Below are positions 54,548-63,277 of a stretch of DNA of 64,000 bases, one piece after another. The translations under genes and the position numbers were made by a program. The stretch is from NCBI GenBank assembly GCA_023426545.1, contig JAFAAN010000175.1, forward strand, positions 124,001 through 188,000. The letters are read 5' to 3'. This stretch comes from Pseudomonadota bacterium (lineage in GTDB: Bacteria > Myxococcota > Myxococcia > Myxococcales > Myxococcaceae). Each line of letters opens with the position of its first letter. Position 1 is the first letter of the stretch. The notes beneath the pieces were generated by a model, which saw only the letters and a program-made list of their open reading frames with translations, made no database searches and was not told the origin of the DNA.

Positions 54548-56067
54548 CACTCGACCAAATCGTCGTCCGCGCAGCGGCGAGGGCCCCCGAGGCCGTCGCC
54601 CTCAAGGGTCCCGATGGGACGCTCACCTATGGCCAGCTCGACACGCTCGCCAACCGCATCGCCCGCGCGCTCCAGGAGCTGGGCGTCAAGCGCGGCGACC
54701 GCGTGGGGCTGTGGGCGGAGAAGTCCGTGCGCGCCGTGGCGGCGATGCAGGGCATTGCCCGCCTGGGCGCCGCCTACGTCCCCATGGACCCGCTGAACCC
54801 GGCGGCGCGGACGCGGCTCATCCTGGACGACTGCGGCATCGACGTGCTGGTCACCACCACCACGCGCGCCGCGGAGCTCCACAACGCCGGGCTGGGCCGG
54901 CTGCGCTTCCTGCTGGTGGACGACAAGGGCCCCGCGATGTCGTGGGACCGGCTGTCCGGCTTCCCCTCCGAGCCACTCCCCCCGCACGGGGCCGGCGACA
55001 ACGACCTGGCCTACATCCTCTACACCTCGGGCTCCACCGGGACGCCCAAGGGCGTGTGCATCAGCCAGCGGAACGCGATGGCCTTCATCGAGTGGTGCCA
55101 CGCGCTGCTGGGCACCACGCCGGAGGACCGCTTCAGCAACCACGCGCCCTTCTTCTTCGACCTGTCGGTGCTGGACCTCTACGCGGCCTTCATGGGCGGC
55201 GCGTCCGTCACGCTCATCCCCGAGGCGCTGGCCTTCTCTCCGGAGAAGCTGGTGGAGCTGGTCCTGCGCGAGCGGTTCACCTGCTGGTACTCGGTGCCCT
55301 CCGCGCTGATGCTGATGATGCAGGAGGGCGGGCTGCTGAACCACGCGGACCTGCCCTTCCGCGCGGTGCTCTTCGCGGGCGAGCCCTTCCCCATCCGCCA
55401 CCTGCGCCCGCTGCGCGAGCACCTGAAGCACGCGCGCTTCTTCAATCTCTACGGCCCCACGGAGACCAACGTCTGCACCTACCACGAGGTGACGGACCTC
55501 CCGCCCCACCGGACCGAGCCCGTGCCCATTGGCCGCGCGAGCTGCGGCAACCGGGTATGGCTGGCCCGGCCGCCGCCGGACTCCGAGGAGGCGAGGGAGG
55601 ACGGTGACGGCGTGGGCGAGCTGATGGTGGAGGGCCCCACGGTGATGCTCGGCTACTGGGGCCAGCCGCCCCATGGAGACCGCCCCTATGCCACCGGGGA
55701 CCGCTGCCGCGAGCTGCCGGACGGCACATTCGAGTACCTGGGCCGCCGGGACAATCTGCTCAAGGTGCGCGGGCGGCGCATCGAGGCCGGAGAAATCGAG
55801 GCGGTGCTGCTCAGCCATCCAGACATCCGCGAGGTCGGCGTGGTCGCCACGGGCTCCGGCCTGGAGACACGGCTGGTGGCCTTCATGGTCAGCGGCTCGG
55901 CCAGGCCCCCCTCCCTGCTCAAGGTGAAGAAGCACTGCGCTGAGCGGCTGCCGCGCTACATGATTGTCGACGAGGTCCGCGCCCTGCCCGAGCTGCCACG
56001 AACGCCCAATGGCAAGCTCGACCGGCGTGCGCTGCGGGCTCTGGCGCAGAAGCCCGCCACGCGCTGA
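54544..56067 (+). CDS. L-prolyl-AMP ligase (stand-alone A domain)
   Basis: The product has 507 residues. Adenylation core motifs are YILYTSGSTGTPKG (A3), FNLYGPTETN (A5), YATGDRCRELPDG (A7), RRDNLLKVRGRRIE (A8) and PNGKLDRRAL with the catalytic Lys (A10). Reading the ten pocket positions by eye gives D-L-L-Y-L-A-L-V-C-K, which I recall as the L-proline code of pyrrole-pathway ligases (PltF, RedM, CloN4). There is no carrier or condensation domain attached, so it must load a separate carrier. The start overlaps the dehydrogenase stop (ATGA). It ends 14 bp from the convergent Rieske gene. With the dehydrogenase and free carrier it forms a complete pyrrole-2-carboxyl starter set. Confidence 0.95.
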   Translation: MTLDQIVVRAAARAPEAVALKGPDGTLTYGQLDTLANRIARALQELGVKRGDRVGLWAEKSVRAVAAMQGIARLGAAYVPMDPLNPAARTRLILDDCGIDVLVTTTTRAAELHNAGLGRLRFLLVDDKGPAMSWDRLSGFPSEPLPPHGAGDNDLAYILYTSGSTGTPKGVCISQRNAMAFIEWCHALLGTTPEDRFSNHAPFFFDLSVLDLYAAFMGGASVTLIPEALAFSPEKLVELVLRERFTCWYSVPSALMLMMQEGGLLNHADLPFRAVLFAGEPFPIRHLRPLREHLKHARFFNLYGPTETNVCTYHEVTDLPPHRTEPVPIGRASCGNRVWLARPPPDSEEAREDGDGVGELMVEGPTVMLGYWGQPPHGDRPYATGDRCRELPDGTFEYLGRRDNLLKVRGRRIEAGEIEAVLLSHPDIREVGVVATGSGLETRLVAFMVSGSARPPSLLKVKKHCAERLPRYMIVDEVRALPELPRTPNGKLDRRALRALAQKPATR

Positions 56068-56081
56068 GTCCTCCAGGCCGT

Positions 56082-57086
56082 CTACCCGGGGCGCGGGGCC
56101 TCGTCCTGCGCCTTCGGGTAGAACTGCCGCGCCCAGGTCCGGTAGGCATGGATGGGACCGTCCTCCGCCACAAGCACGGGACGCGCCTTCCATTGCTTCG
56201 ACTCCCAGACAGGGACGTCCTGGTCGATGATGGCGCTCATCTCCGCGGCGGACTTCTTCCATAACAGCCGGGTGGCGAGCTCCGAGGGCAGCCGGCGGAT
56301 GGACAGGACGCTGTGCAGCTCGATGCAGGTGTCGTCCACCGGTACCGGGAAGAAGACGAGGCAGTACTCCATCGACCACTTCAGCGTGACATTGCCGCGC
56401 TCGACGACGATGCCCAGGCCGTGGCAGGAGATGTCGAGCGTCCCCTCCGCCTCCTTCGCGAGCGCCTTCACCAGACCGAAGAAGGTGAAGCGCTGAAGCG
56501 TGCGGTGGGTGTAGACGTGCCTGTCGACCTCCACGGACTTCGTGACGCTCTGCTGCCCATGCAGCCAGGTGCTGTGGACGTTGTCGGCGCCGTTCTCGCA
56601 GAACTCCTGCACGTGGGTGCGCAAGGTCCAGGTGCGGGCGGGCAGGAAGCCGGTCCAGTTCGGGTCGATGGCCTCGAAGAGCTCGGGCGGCTCCCACTCC
56701 GGCGCCTCCCCGTCGGGGTGGTGCCAGACGAAGATCTGCCCGCTGGCCTCCCGCAGCAGCCAGGAGCGCACGCTGATGCGAGGCGTCGCCTTGCTGTAGG
56801 GGACATGCGCGACGGCGCCATCGCCGCCAATGCGCCAGGCGTGGAGCGGGCACACCATGTTGTCCCCTTCCACGCAGCCCCCCTTCCCCAGGTGCGTACC
56901 CAGGTGAGGACAATACGCCTCGATGAGCCGGGGCACGCCGCTGGCCGTCCGGAACAGCACCAGCTCCTGCCCGAAGAGCCGGAGGTTCCGGTGCGTCCCC
57001 GGCGGAAGCTCGGAGGCGGCGGCGACGCGAAACCAGCCAACGGGATAGGGAGACATCGGAAAGCGGGCAGACAGGGATTGGGACAC
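56082..57086 (-). CDS. Rieske non-haem iron oxygenase
   Basis: The product has 334 residues from a GTG at 57086 with GAGG 5 bp upstream; a TTG at 57104 and an ATG at 57056 are alternatives. The Rieske cluster motif is C59-P-H61 and C79-x2-H82 (CPHLGTH, CPLHAW). The mononuclear iron site is in ENGADNVHSTWLHG: Asp168, His171, His176. A hydrophobic C-terminal half with RLPSELATRLLW suggests a bulky hydrophobic substrate; the layout resembles KshA/DAF-36 and prodigiosin-cyclising RedG-type enzymes. No reductase gene is next to it. It faces the prolyl-AMP ligase end to end, at the right border of the cluster. Hydroxylation, desaturation or cyclisation of the pyrrole-polyene is plausible but inferred from location only. 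Confidence 0.92.
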   Translation of the reverse strand: MSQSLSARFPMSPYPVGWFRVAAASELPPGTHRNLRLFGQELVLFRTASGVPRLIEAYCPHLGTHLGKGGCVEGDNMVCPLHAWRIGGDGAVAHVPYSKATPRISVRSWLLREASGQIFVWHHPDGEAPEWEPPELFEAIDPNWTGFLPARTWTLRTHVQEFCENGADNVHSTWLHGQQSVTKSVEVDRHVYTHRTLQRFTFFGLVKALAKEAEGTLDISCHGLGIVVERGNVTLKWSMEYCLVFFPVPVDDTCIELHSVLSIRRLPSELATRLLWKKSAAEMSAIIDQDVPVWESKQWKARPVLVAEDGPIHAYRTWARQFYPKAQDEAPRPG

Positions 57087-57194
57087 GTGGACCTCGTCGG
57101 GCAAAGGCTCACAGTCATCCCGCGACTGAGAGACTTCAAGGACCTGCCGAGTCCGGTGCGTCGACTGACAAGGCCATGCGCTGGCGCCCGGCGG

Positions 57195-58289
57195 CTACCG
57201 CCGGTGCTGGAGGGACAGTCCGAGCTGCCTCCCGGGGCTGCCCGCCGCCTCCCGCGGCTGGAATGGCCACCCGCCCGTCCCAAGCGTGACGCGCAGCGAG
57301 TGCCGGGCGAGGTACCAGGTCACGCCCGCGTCCAGCCGCGACACGGCCTTCGCATCCGGCGGCCCTGTGGCGTGAGCGACTTGCGCCCAGGGCTCGACCA
57401 CTGTGCGCCAGGGCCCAGGCAGGTTGACGCCCGTGCGCGCGTGGACCAACCACCGTGGCGCCTGCTCCCCGTTGAGCTGATGCACCTCCGCGGCGAGCAC
57501 CCATGGCGACAGGCGCAGCAGGGCATCCATCCCCACCGAGCGAGCAGCGCCTCCCAGCTCGGTGCTGGCCTGGAGGGCCAGCGTCAGGCCGGGCTGGAGG
57601 CGCAGGTCGTTCTGGGGAAGCGACAGCGCATAGGTCTCCGACTCGGGCGCCCCCAATGTCCACGCGACGCGCGCGAGGAGCAGCGGCGGACGCGGTCCCC
57701 CTCCGGAATCCGCACCGGCGCGATAGGCCACCAGGCCCGCATCGTAGCGTGCGCTCCAGCCCTGCCGTGGAAGCAGACCTCCGACGTTCACCCCGGGCGC
57801 GCGCCCAGGCGCCGTTCCCGTGAGGTGCTCGCGCAATGGCCCCTGGGTGAGGGCCTTGTCCAGCGAGTCCACGACGAAACCGCTGGTGAGGCTCTCCCGG
57901 CCCAGTTGGGGCCGGAACAGGCCCACGGTCAGCCACATCCGCTCAGGCAGGACCGCGAAGGTCGCGTGGAGCTCCAGCAAGGTCAGCGGTGGAGGCGCTA
58001 CCGCACCCGGGAAGAGGCTCCAACCGTCGAAGGCCACCTCCATCGCGGCCTGCCCCCAGCGCGCCCCCACGAGCCGCAGCCCCACCCTGCCCCGCCTCAA
58101 CCGCACCGTTGTCGCGTCGGGCGTCCCCGCCAGAGGGTCCAGGCGAAGCTGAAGCGCTTCATGGAACTCCAACCGCGTCGGGCCCACCCCGGCATCGGGG
58201 GGCGGCGCGGCGGCGGCGGTCCGGACGCACACGAAGCCCGAAGCCGCCATGACGGCGACACCCGCTGTGAGGACGAGCAGGACCTTCAT
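57195..58289 (-). CDS. Outer-membrane porin-like protein
   Basis: The product has 364 residues from the ATG at 58289 with GGAG 6 bp upstream. The N-terminus is a signal peptide (MKVLLVLTAGVAVMAASGF, cleavage probably after the AAAA stretch near residue 30). The mature part is built of alternating hydrophobic/polar strands. The opening pattern RLEFHEALQLRL, then VRLRRGRVGLRLVGARWGQAAMEV, resembles phosphate-selective OprO/OprP-type porins, whose first strands carry arginines lining the pore. The C-terminus ends QHRR rather than with an aromatic residue, which is unusual for a barrel assembled by Bam. It is near the right edge of the cluster and could belong to it (export) or be unrelated. Confidence 0.7.
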   Translation of the reverse strand: MKVLLVLTAGVAVMAASGFVCVRTAAAAPPPDAGVGPTRLEFHEALQLRLDPLAGTPDATTVRLRRGRVGLRLVGARWGQAAMEVAFDGWSLFPGAVAPPPLTLLELHATFAVLPERMWLTVGLFRPQLGRESLTSGFVVDSLDKALTQGPLREHLTGTAPGRAPGVNVGGLLPRQGWSARYDAGLVAYRAGADSGGGPRPPLLLARVAWTLGAPESETYALSLPQNDLRLQPGLTLALQASTELGGAARSVGMDALLRLSPWVLAAEVHQLNGEQAPRWLVHARTGVNLPGPWRTVVEPWAQVAHATGPPDAKAVSRLDAGVTWYLARHSLRVTLGTGGWPFQPREAAGSPGRQLGLSLQHRR

Positions 58290-58643
58290 CGGGTGCTCCA
58301 ATGCACACCAGGTGCCCCCGAGCCCCTGGAAGAGAGGCTCACCCGTTGAGAGCCGGCCGGCGTCCGAGAGGATTCAGGGCGCCGCGTGGCCCGGAAAGCT
58401 CCACAACCCGACAGGGCGCTCACCGATAGGCGCGGCGGGCCTGTTCACGAGCACTCAGGCGCTCCGCCTCGTCACCCAGGAGGCCATCGGGCAGGCCGTC
58501 TCGCTCTGTCTCGTGGTAATGGGCAACCCCATCCCGTTCGAGAACCGCGAGGCGGTGGCCAGCGCTCATGACGAAGCGCGGCCCGCGGCGAAGACGTTAC
58601 CCAATACGCACGGAGCCCTTTTCCGCTCCGAGGAGTGGAGAGC
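58290..58643 (+). other. Intergenic stretch, possible gene remnant
   Basis: No confident gene is visible in these 354 bp between the divergent porin and methyltransferase genes. From about 58440 to 58590 one plus-strand frame has coding-like third-position GC and reads like a protein tail (for example LCLVVMGNPIPFENREAV), but it has no ribosome site and runs into the methyltransferase gene in a different frame. It may be a decayed gene end or chance. Promoters for both flanking genes should lie here. Confidence 0.25.
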
Positions 58644-59285
58644 ATGGCGAATCAGCCCCCGGACGCCGCGGCACAGTGGAACGCCCGCTTCAGCGGCGAG
58701 ACCTACGTCTATGGCACGCAGCCGAACGACTTCCTCGCGGAGATGGCCCCCCGCTTGCGTCCCCACAGCCGGGTGCTGAGCCTCGGTGAGGGAGAGGGCC
58801 GCAACGCGGTCCATCTCGCCACGCTGGGCCACACCGTGCATGCCGTGGATGCTTCGAGCGTGGGCCTGGAGAAGGCTCGGCACCTCGCTTCGGAACGGGG
58901 AGTCGCGCTCGAAACGGAGGTGACCGACCTCGCCGCGTTCACCTTCGAGCCTGAAGCGTGGGACGCCGTCATCATGATCTTCTGCCACCTGCCTCCGGCC
59001 CTCCGGCGGACGGTGGCTCGGGGCATCGTGACGGGCCTTCGGCCCGGGGGCATCGTCCTGCTCGAAGGCTACACACCCGACCAGCTTCGCTACCGGACCG
59101 GCGGTCCGCCCGTCGAGGAGCTGCTGTACACGGCCGACGCGCTGCGCGAGGACTTCGCGGGCCTGAATCTGCCGGTGCTCCGGGAGCTCACGCGCGAAGT
59201 GCGCGAGGGCACGTTGCACACGGGCATGGCGGCGGTGGTGCAGCTCGTGGGCGAGAAGCCCGCGCCCGGCTCCCGGGCCCCGTGA
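58644..59285 (+). CDS. Class I SAM-dependent methyltransferase
   Basis: The product has 213 residues from the ATG at 58644 with AGGAG 8 bp upstream; a GTG at 58635 is the alternative. Motif I is VLSLGEGEGRNAVHLA near residues 44-59, with the acidic post-I loop HAVDASSVGLEKA; WDAVIMIFCHLP and GLRPGGIVLLEGY are motifs II and III. The size and the GEGEGRNA form are those of TehB/UbiE-like small-molecule methyltransferases. No membrane segment or fused domain is seen. It converges on the sulfur operon and is separate from the synthase run. A substrate cannot be told from the sequence; thiol, selenite/tellurite or small-metabolite methylation are all compatible. Confidence 0.9.
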   Translation: MANQPPDAAAQWNARFSGETYVYGTQPNDFLAEMAPRLRPHSRVLSLGEGEGRNAVHLATLGHTVHAVDASSVGLEKARHLASERGVALETEVTDLAAFTFEPEAWDAVIMIFCHLPPALRRTVARGIVTGLRPGGIVLLEGYTPDQLRYRTGGPPVEELLYTADALREDFAGLNLPVLRELTREVREGTLHTGMAAVVQLVGEKPAPGSRAP

Positions 59286-59333
59286 GCATCGCCTCCCCAC
59301 GGGCCCCGGCTGCACCGAGATGGAGCCGCGTCC

Positions 59334-59783
59334 TCAGTAGCGGATGACCTGATAGCCCTCCGCGACGAGGCGCGCGAGCTCCGTCACGCCGTTGTCCACC
59401 ACCTCGGCCTGGGGCTGGAGCTTGTTCCGGTCGATGCCGAACTTCTCGAGCGCACTGCCGCAAGCCACGAGGCGCACGCCCACGGCCTTCGCCTCTTGTG
59501 CCTCCTTGCGGATCGAGTCCGGCACGGCCTTCACCGTCGGGTCCAACGCCACCACGGCGCGGCCATACGTGAGCCACACCACGTCAGACAGGTGGCCGGA
59601 CACCTTGGCGGCCTTCGCGTGCCGGAAGGCGCTGGACAGCGTGCCCAGGTCCTCCAGGCCCGTGGTGGAGACGAAGACGAGCTTGCCCTGACGCGCGGGG
59701 GGCTTCTTCCCGGCATCCGCCGCGAGCGTGGCGAGCGGCGCGGTGACGAGCGCTGCAATGAGGATCAGCAGGAAACGGTTCAT
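59334..59783 (-). CDS. Secreted DsrE-like protein
   Basis: The product has 149 residues from the ATG at 59783 with AGGGAG 8 bp upstream. The signal peptide is MNRFLLILIAALVTAPLATLAA, so the protein should be periplasmic. The mature part has the DsrE/DsrF alpha/beta pattern: LVFVSTTGLEDLGTLSSAF at the start, DVVWLTYGRAVVALDP, then VRLVACGSALEKFGI with one Cys at the usual active-site place, and a final strand GYQVIRY. DsrE-family proteins bind and pass sulfane sulfur through a Cys. It is the last gene of an operon with a SoxB-like protein and a putative sulfate exporter, 27 bp after the exporter, which fits a sulfur-transfer role. Confidence 0.82.
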   Translation of the reverse strand: MNRFLLILIAALVTAPLATLAADAGKKPPARQGKLVFVSTTGLEDLGTLSSAFRHAKAAKVSGHLSDVVWLTYGRAVVALDPTVKAVPDSIRKEAQEAKAVGVRLVACGSALEKFGIDRNKLQPQAEVVDNGVTELARLVAEGYQVIRY

Positions 59784-59810
59784 TCGGGGCACTCCCTTTC
59801 GAGTCAGTCG

Positions 59811-60851
59811 TTATTGGATGGACAGCAACCGCATGAGGCCCCAGGCGAACACCGCCAGGGCCGCGAAGCCGACGAGGCCGGCGTAGACGACGCGCATGCC
59901 CGCGCGGCGGATCATGCTGATGTGGGTCCCCAGCCCCATGGCGGCCATGGCCATCACCATGAGGAAGACGCTGGCGGACGAGAGCGTGGCCTTCGCGGCG
60001 GCGGGCAGCACGCCCACCGAGCCCAGGCCCCCCACCGCCAGGAAGCCCATCACGAACCAGGGGATGGGCGGCTCCTTCCACGAGTAGCGCACCGAGCCCC
60101 CCGCGCCGGAGACGAGCCCCAGCACGACGAGCGCCGGCGCCAGCAACACCACGCGGGTGAGCTTCACCAACGTGCCCAGGTCTCCCGCCGAGGTGCCCCA
60201 GGTGAAGGCCGCGGCCATCACCTGCGCGACCTCGTGCAGCGTGGCACCAGAGAGGATGGCGAGCTGCGAGGAGCTCAGGCCGAGCAGCGGCCCGACGAAG
60301 ATGAAGAACAGCACGCCCACCGTGCCCAGAATCCCGCACAGCCCCACCGCCAGCGTGGTGTCCTCCTCCTCTGCCCGAGTAACGGAGCTGGCCGCGACCA
60401 CGGCGCTGGCGCCACAGACGGAGGTGCCCACCGCCAGCAACGTGCCCAGCTTCTCCGGCACGCCGAAGCGCTTCGTCACCCAACGGATGCCCAGGATTCC
60501 GCAGACGATGACCGCCAGGGAGAGCAGCAGCACGCGAGGCCCCACCTTCGCCACCAGCGCGAAGTCCAGTCTGGCCCCCATCAGCACGATGCCCAGCCGC
60601 AGCACCGAGCGCGCCGAGTAACGCGTCCCCTCCACGAGGGTGGGCGACAAGCCCAGCGCCGTACGCAGCAGGATGCCAATCAGCAGCGCCACCGTGAGGG
60701 GGCCCACCACCTTGAGGCCGGGGAGCGTGGCGAGCCAGTGGCTGGCCACCGCCAACCCCGCCGCGGCCCCCAGCCCCGGAAGGCGCCGGCGCCAGACGCT
60801 CCCGGACGGCGGGGGAGCGGGAACAGTTTCGACGGCGGTCCCCGGCGTCAT
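59811..60851 (-). CDS. YeiH-family putative sulfate exporter
   Basis: The product has 346 residues with about ten hydrophobic helices and short loops. Family landmarks are LRLGIVLMGARLDF, the Ser/Ala-rich TSVCGASAVVAASSV in the middle, LSGATLHEVAQVMAAAF and a C-terminal GLGTHIS. These match the UPF0324/YeiH inner-membrane proteins, some of which are linked to sulfite or sulfate efflux during sulfonate or reduced-sulfur use. The start overlaps the SoxB-like stop by 4 bp (ATGA at 60848-60851), so the two proteins are translationally coupled. With the neighbouring sulfur genes, removal of sulfate or sulfite formed outside or inside the cell is the likely job. Transport itself is inferred from family. 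Confidence 0.9.
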   Translation of the reverse strand: MTPGTAVETVPAPPPSGSVWRRRLPGLGAAAGLAVASHWLATLPGLKVVGPLTVALLIGILLRTALGLSPTLVEGTRYSARSVLRLGIVLMGARLDFALVAKVGPRVLLLSLAVIVCGILGIRWVTKRFGVPEKLGTLLAVGTSVCGASAVVAASSVTRAEEEDTTLAVGLCGILGTVGVLFFIFVGPLLGLSSSQLAILSGATLHEVAQVMAAAFTWGTSAGDLGTLVKLTRVVLLAPALVVLGLVSGAGGSVRYSWKEPPIPWFVMGFLAVGGLGSVGVLPAAAKATLSSASVFLMVMAMAAMGLGTHISMIRRAGMRVVYAGLVGFAALAVFAWGLMRLLSIQ

Positions 60852-62446
60852 GGCTGCACCTGCTGCGTGCGCAGCACCACCGGCAGGTCCTCGCCCACCG
60901 CGCGCCCCTCTAGCGAACCGTGCAGGCGGGGCTTGCTGGCGAGGAAGCGGCGCACGGCCTCGTGCGCGTCCATGTCGAGGACCCGCGGCTCCTGGATGCC
61001 AGGAATGCGGCAGACCATGTCGGGGGCATCGCCCTCGCGCTCGCAGGCCGTCACGGTGTAGAGGCGGTCATCCTCTACCGGCTCGCCGCCCACTTCGAGG
61101 GACAGCAGGCGCTGCCCCTTGGGCGCATTGGCCCGGAAGCGCAGCGTCATCCCCGAAGGCCGGGGCAGCCACCCACCAAAGCGCTTCTCGGGCTCCTTCG
61201 CGAAGACGTTCTCCAGCTCCTGCTCCCAGAAGGCGCGGAGCTGACGGCCGCTCACCTTCCCCGTCTTCAACTTGTTGACGATGGGGAAGATGTTCCACAG
61301 GTCCGCCTCGCGCACAGGCCCGGGGAGCAGGGGTGTCCCAAAACGGAAGCCGTTGGAGAGCCCGATCTCCGTCCCTCCGGCGATGCGGATGGCGTCCGCG
61401 AGCATGTTGTCCAGCGGGTTCTCCACGACCGCGTACCGCGCGAGCGTCACATCGGTCTGGCCCACGGGGGCTGCGAGCGCCGACGCATGCGGCGCGAGCG
61501 CGGCCTCCACCTGCCGGGCCACCTCGGGATCCTCGGGGTAGCGCGCCGCGGTCAGCTCGATGAGCTCCCAGCGGCGGTCCACCACCCGGCCCTCCTCCAC
61601 CCACAGGTCCAACCGCCCGAGGAACGAACCGAAGGCGCCGGCCTCCACCACCCAGGTCCCCGCCTGCTCGATGGGCTCATACGTGCGCTCATGCGTGTCG
61701 CTGGACAGGTGCGCGTCCACGCCAGGCACCTGGGCCGCGAGCCCCACCGCCTTGGCGAGCCCCACGTGGGTCATCAGCAGCACCACCTGGGCGCCCTCGC
61801 GCTCGCGGACCTCGCGCACGAGCGCTGGGAGCTCGTCCGGACCGTCGTAGCGCAGCCCCGTGCTGTAGCCGGGAGGCTGGCGGCGCGGCACGTCCGGGTC
61901 CGTGTACCCGACGACGGCCACCTTCACCCCCCCCACCTCCTTCACCAGATATGGAGGAAAGAGGCGCTCACCGCTGGCGGCATCGCGCATGTTGGCCGCG
62001 AAGAAGGGATGCTTCAGCTCGGCGACGCGCTGGCGCAGCACCGCGGGGCCGTAGACGACCTCCCAGTTGCCGGGCACCGCGCCATCCAGCCCGAGCGCAT
62101 TGAGCGGCTCGATGAGCGCGCGCCCCTCGGTGAGGGCCGCCACGCCGGAGCCCTGGATCGTGTCTCCCGCGTCGAGCACCAGGACGTCGCCGGCCCGCTC
62201 AGCGCGGATCTGCTGGATGGCGGCGGCGACACGCGCCAGACCTCCCGCCTCTTCAATGCGCTCCTGTCCATCGCGCCAGAAGAGCTCAGGGTGGGCACGA
62301 AGCTGCGCGTGCAGGTCGGCCACGTAGAGCACGGTGAGCTGCTTGCGCTCCGGCGGCTCCGCGTCAGCGGCGCTGACGGCCCCCGGCGTGGCACAGCCGG
62401 AGACCAGGGCGGCCACCGCGCCGACCAGGGAGAAGAAACGAATCAT
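60848..62446 (-). CDS. SoxB/5'-nucleotidase-type lipoprotein
   Basis: The product has 532 residues from the ATG at 62446 (GAGG upstream). The N-terminus MIRFFSLVGAVAALVSGC has a lipobox ending in Cys, so it is a periplasm-facing lipoprotein. The metallophosphatase domain starts VLYVADLHAQL, continues with DAGDTIQGSG, PGNWEVVYG and LLMTHVGLAK, and has SSDTHERTYEP where family members usually have GGHTHD, so one metal ligand position differs. Residues about 345-520 are the 5'-nucleotidase C-terminal domain. The family includes 5'-nucleotidases and the thiosulfate-cleaving SoxB; the HAQL sequence and sulfur neighbours favour a SoxB-like role, but a nucleotidase cannot be ruled out from sequence. 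No SoxYZ carrier genes are seen in the window. Confidence 0.82.
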   Translation of the reverse strand: MIRFFSLVGAVAALVSGCATPGAVSAADAEPPERKQLTVLYVADLHAQLRAHPELFWRDGQERIEEAGGLARVAAAIQQIRAERAGDVLVLDAGDTIQGSGVAALTEGRALIEPLNALGLDGAVPGNWEVVYGPAVLRQRVAELKHPFFAANMRDAASGERLFPPYLVKEVGGVKVAVVGYTDPDVPRRQPPGYSTGLRYDGPDELPALVREVREREGAQVVLLMTHVGLAKAVGLAAQVPGVDAHLSSDTHERTYEPIEQAGTWVVEAGAFGSFLGRLDLWVEEGRVVDRRWELIELTAARYPEDPEVARQVEAALAPHASALAAPVGQTDVTLARYAVVENPLDNMLADAIRIAGGTEIGLSNGFRFGTPLLPGPVREADLWNIFPIVNKLKTGKVSGRQLRAFWEQELENVFAKEPEKRFGGWLPRPSGMTLRFRANAPKGQRLLSLEVGGEPVEDDRLYTVTACEREGDAPDMVCRIPGIQEPRVLDMDAHEAVRRFLASKPRLHGSLEGRAVGEDLPVVLRTQQVQP

Positions 62447-62518
62447 CGAGAAGCACCTCGGGGATGTGAAAAGCACAGTTGAAGGGACACAAGGCGCGAC
62501 GCGCGGAGTTCCCCATGC

Positions 62519-63277
62519 TCAGGGGGCGACGCGAGCCAGGGCGTCGATCAACACAGGCGCCTCCAGCTCGGAAACGGCCAGCGCGGCCTGCTCGCTTCCG
62601 CGCGGGGCCACGCAGATGCGCTCCCCCACCGGGCCCTGGGTGCAGCGCGGTCCATCTCCGGCGAACCGCGAAGCGTGCCGGGCCGCGACCGACCCCGGGG
62701 GCGGAAGGAAGAGCGTCATCGCCTTGTTGCCATGCCGGTACAACAGTGACGCAGAGAGCCTCCCGTGCAGCCGGCAGCGTCGGGCCCCCAGCAGCGTCGC
62801 GCCCGGCACCACCGGCACCTCCACCGCGTAGCCCACCTCCCGCTCCACCCAGGCCTTCACCTCGGCCGGATCCGAGGACTCGAACTCGCAGGGCGCGACA
62901 CGGGAGAAGGCCCGGAGGTGATGCCGCTCCAGGTCCATCGCCAGCGCCTCGTTCATGCCGCCGGGCCACAGCGTCCAGAGTCCCCCGGTCGCGGCAAGCG
63001 CCACGGCCAGCCCCGCCGCCAGCGTCCGCCTGGGGAGCACGGAGCGGGCACGCGGCGCCAACTGGGCGATCCTCGCGGCCAGCTCCGGCGGTGCGTGCGC
63101 CTCCACGGCCCGCTCCGCCTTCAGGAACGAACGCAGCGACGCGTAACGGGCCGCCTCCCGAGCACACCCCGCGCACTGGCCCAGGTGGTGCTCCACCGCC
63201 TGCTGCTCGTGGGCCTGGGCTTCACCGTCGAACCAGGCGGAGAGCCGCTCCTGCCACTCGGGGCTACAGGCTTCCAT
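62519..63277 (-). CDS. Zinc-finger anti-sigma factor
   Basis: The product has 252 residues from the ATG at 63277 with AAGGAG 7 bp upstream; the start lies inside the last codons of the sigma gene (14-bp overlap), typical of sigma/anti-sigma pairs. The N-terminal zinc-binding anti-sigma motif is HHLGQCAGC (H-x3-C-x2-C) near residue 35. A single membrane helix (LAAGLAVALAATGGLWTLW) follows at about residue 85-105, and the rest is a periplasmic domain with several Cys (PCEF, RRCRLHG, RCTQG, RICVAP). These Cys could sense thiol or sulfur chemistry outside. It should hold the ECF sigma factor at the membrane until signal arrives. Confidence 0.9.
   Translation of the reverse strand: MEACSPEWQERLSAWFDGEAQAHEQQAVEHHLGQCAGCAREAARYASLRSFLKAERAVEAHAPPELAARIAQLAPRARSVLPRRTLAAGLAVALAATGGLWTLWPGGMNEALAMDLERHHLRAFSRVAPCEFESSDPAEVKAWVEREVGYAVEVPVVPGATLLGARRCRLHGRLSASLLYRHGNKAMTLFLPPPGSVAARHASRFAGDGPRCTQGPVGERICVAPRGSEQAALAVSELEAPVLIDALARVAP

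Noticed and set aside
58249..58779. A 176-codon plus-strand frame ahead of and into the methyltransferase gene.
   Set aside because: No ribosome site, and the second half overlaps a well-supported methyltransferase in another frame; only a possible remnant is noted.
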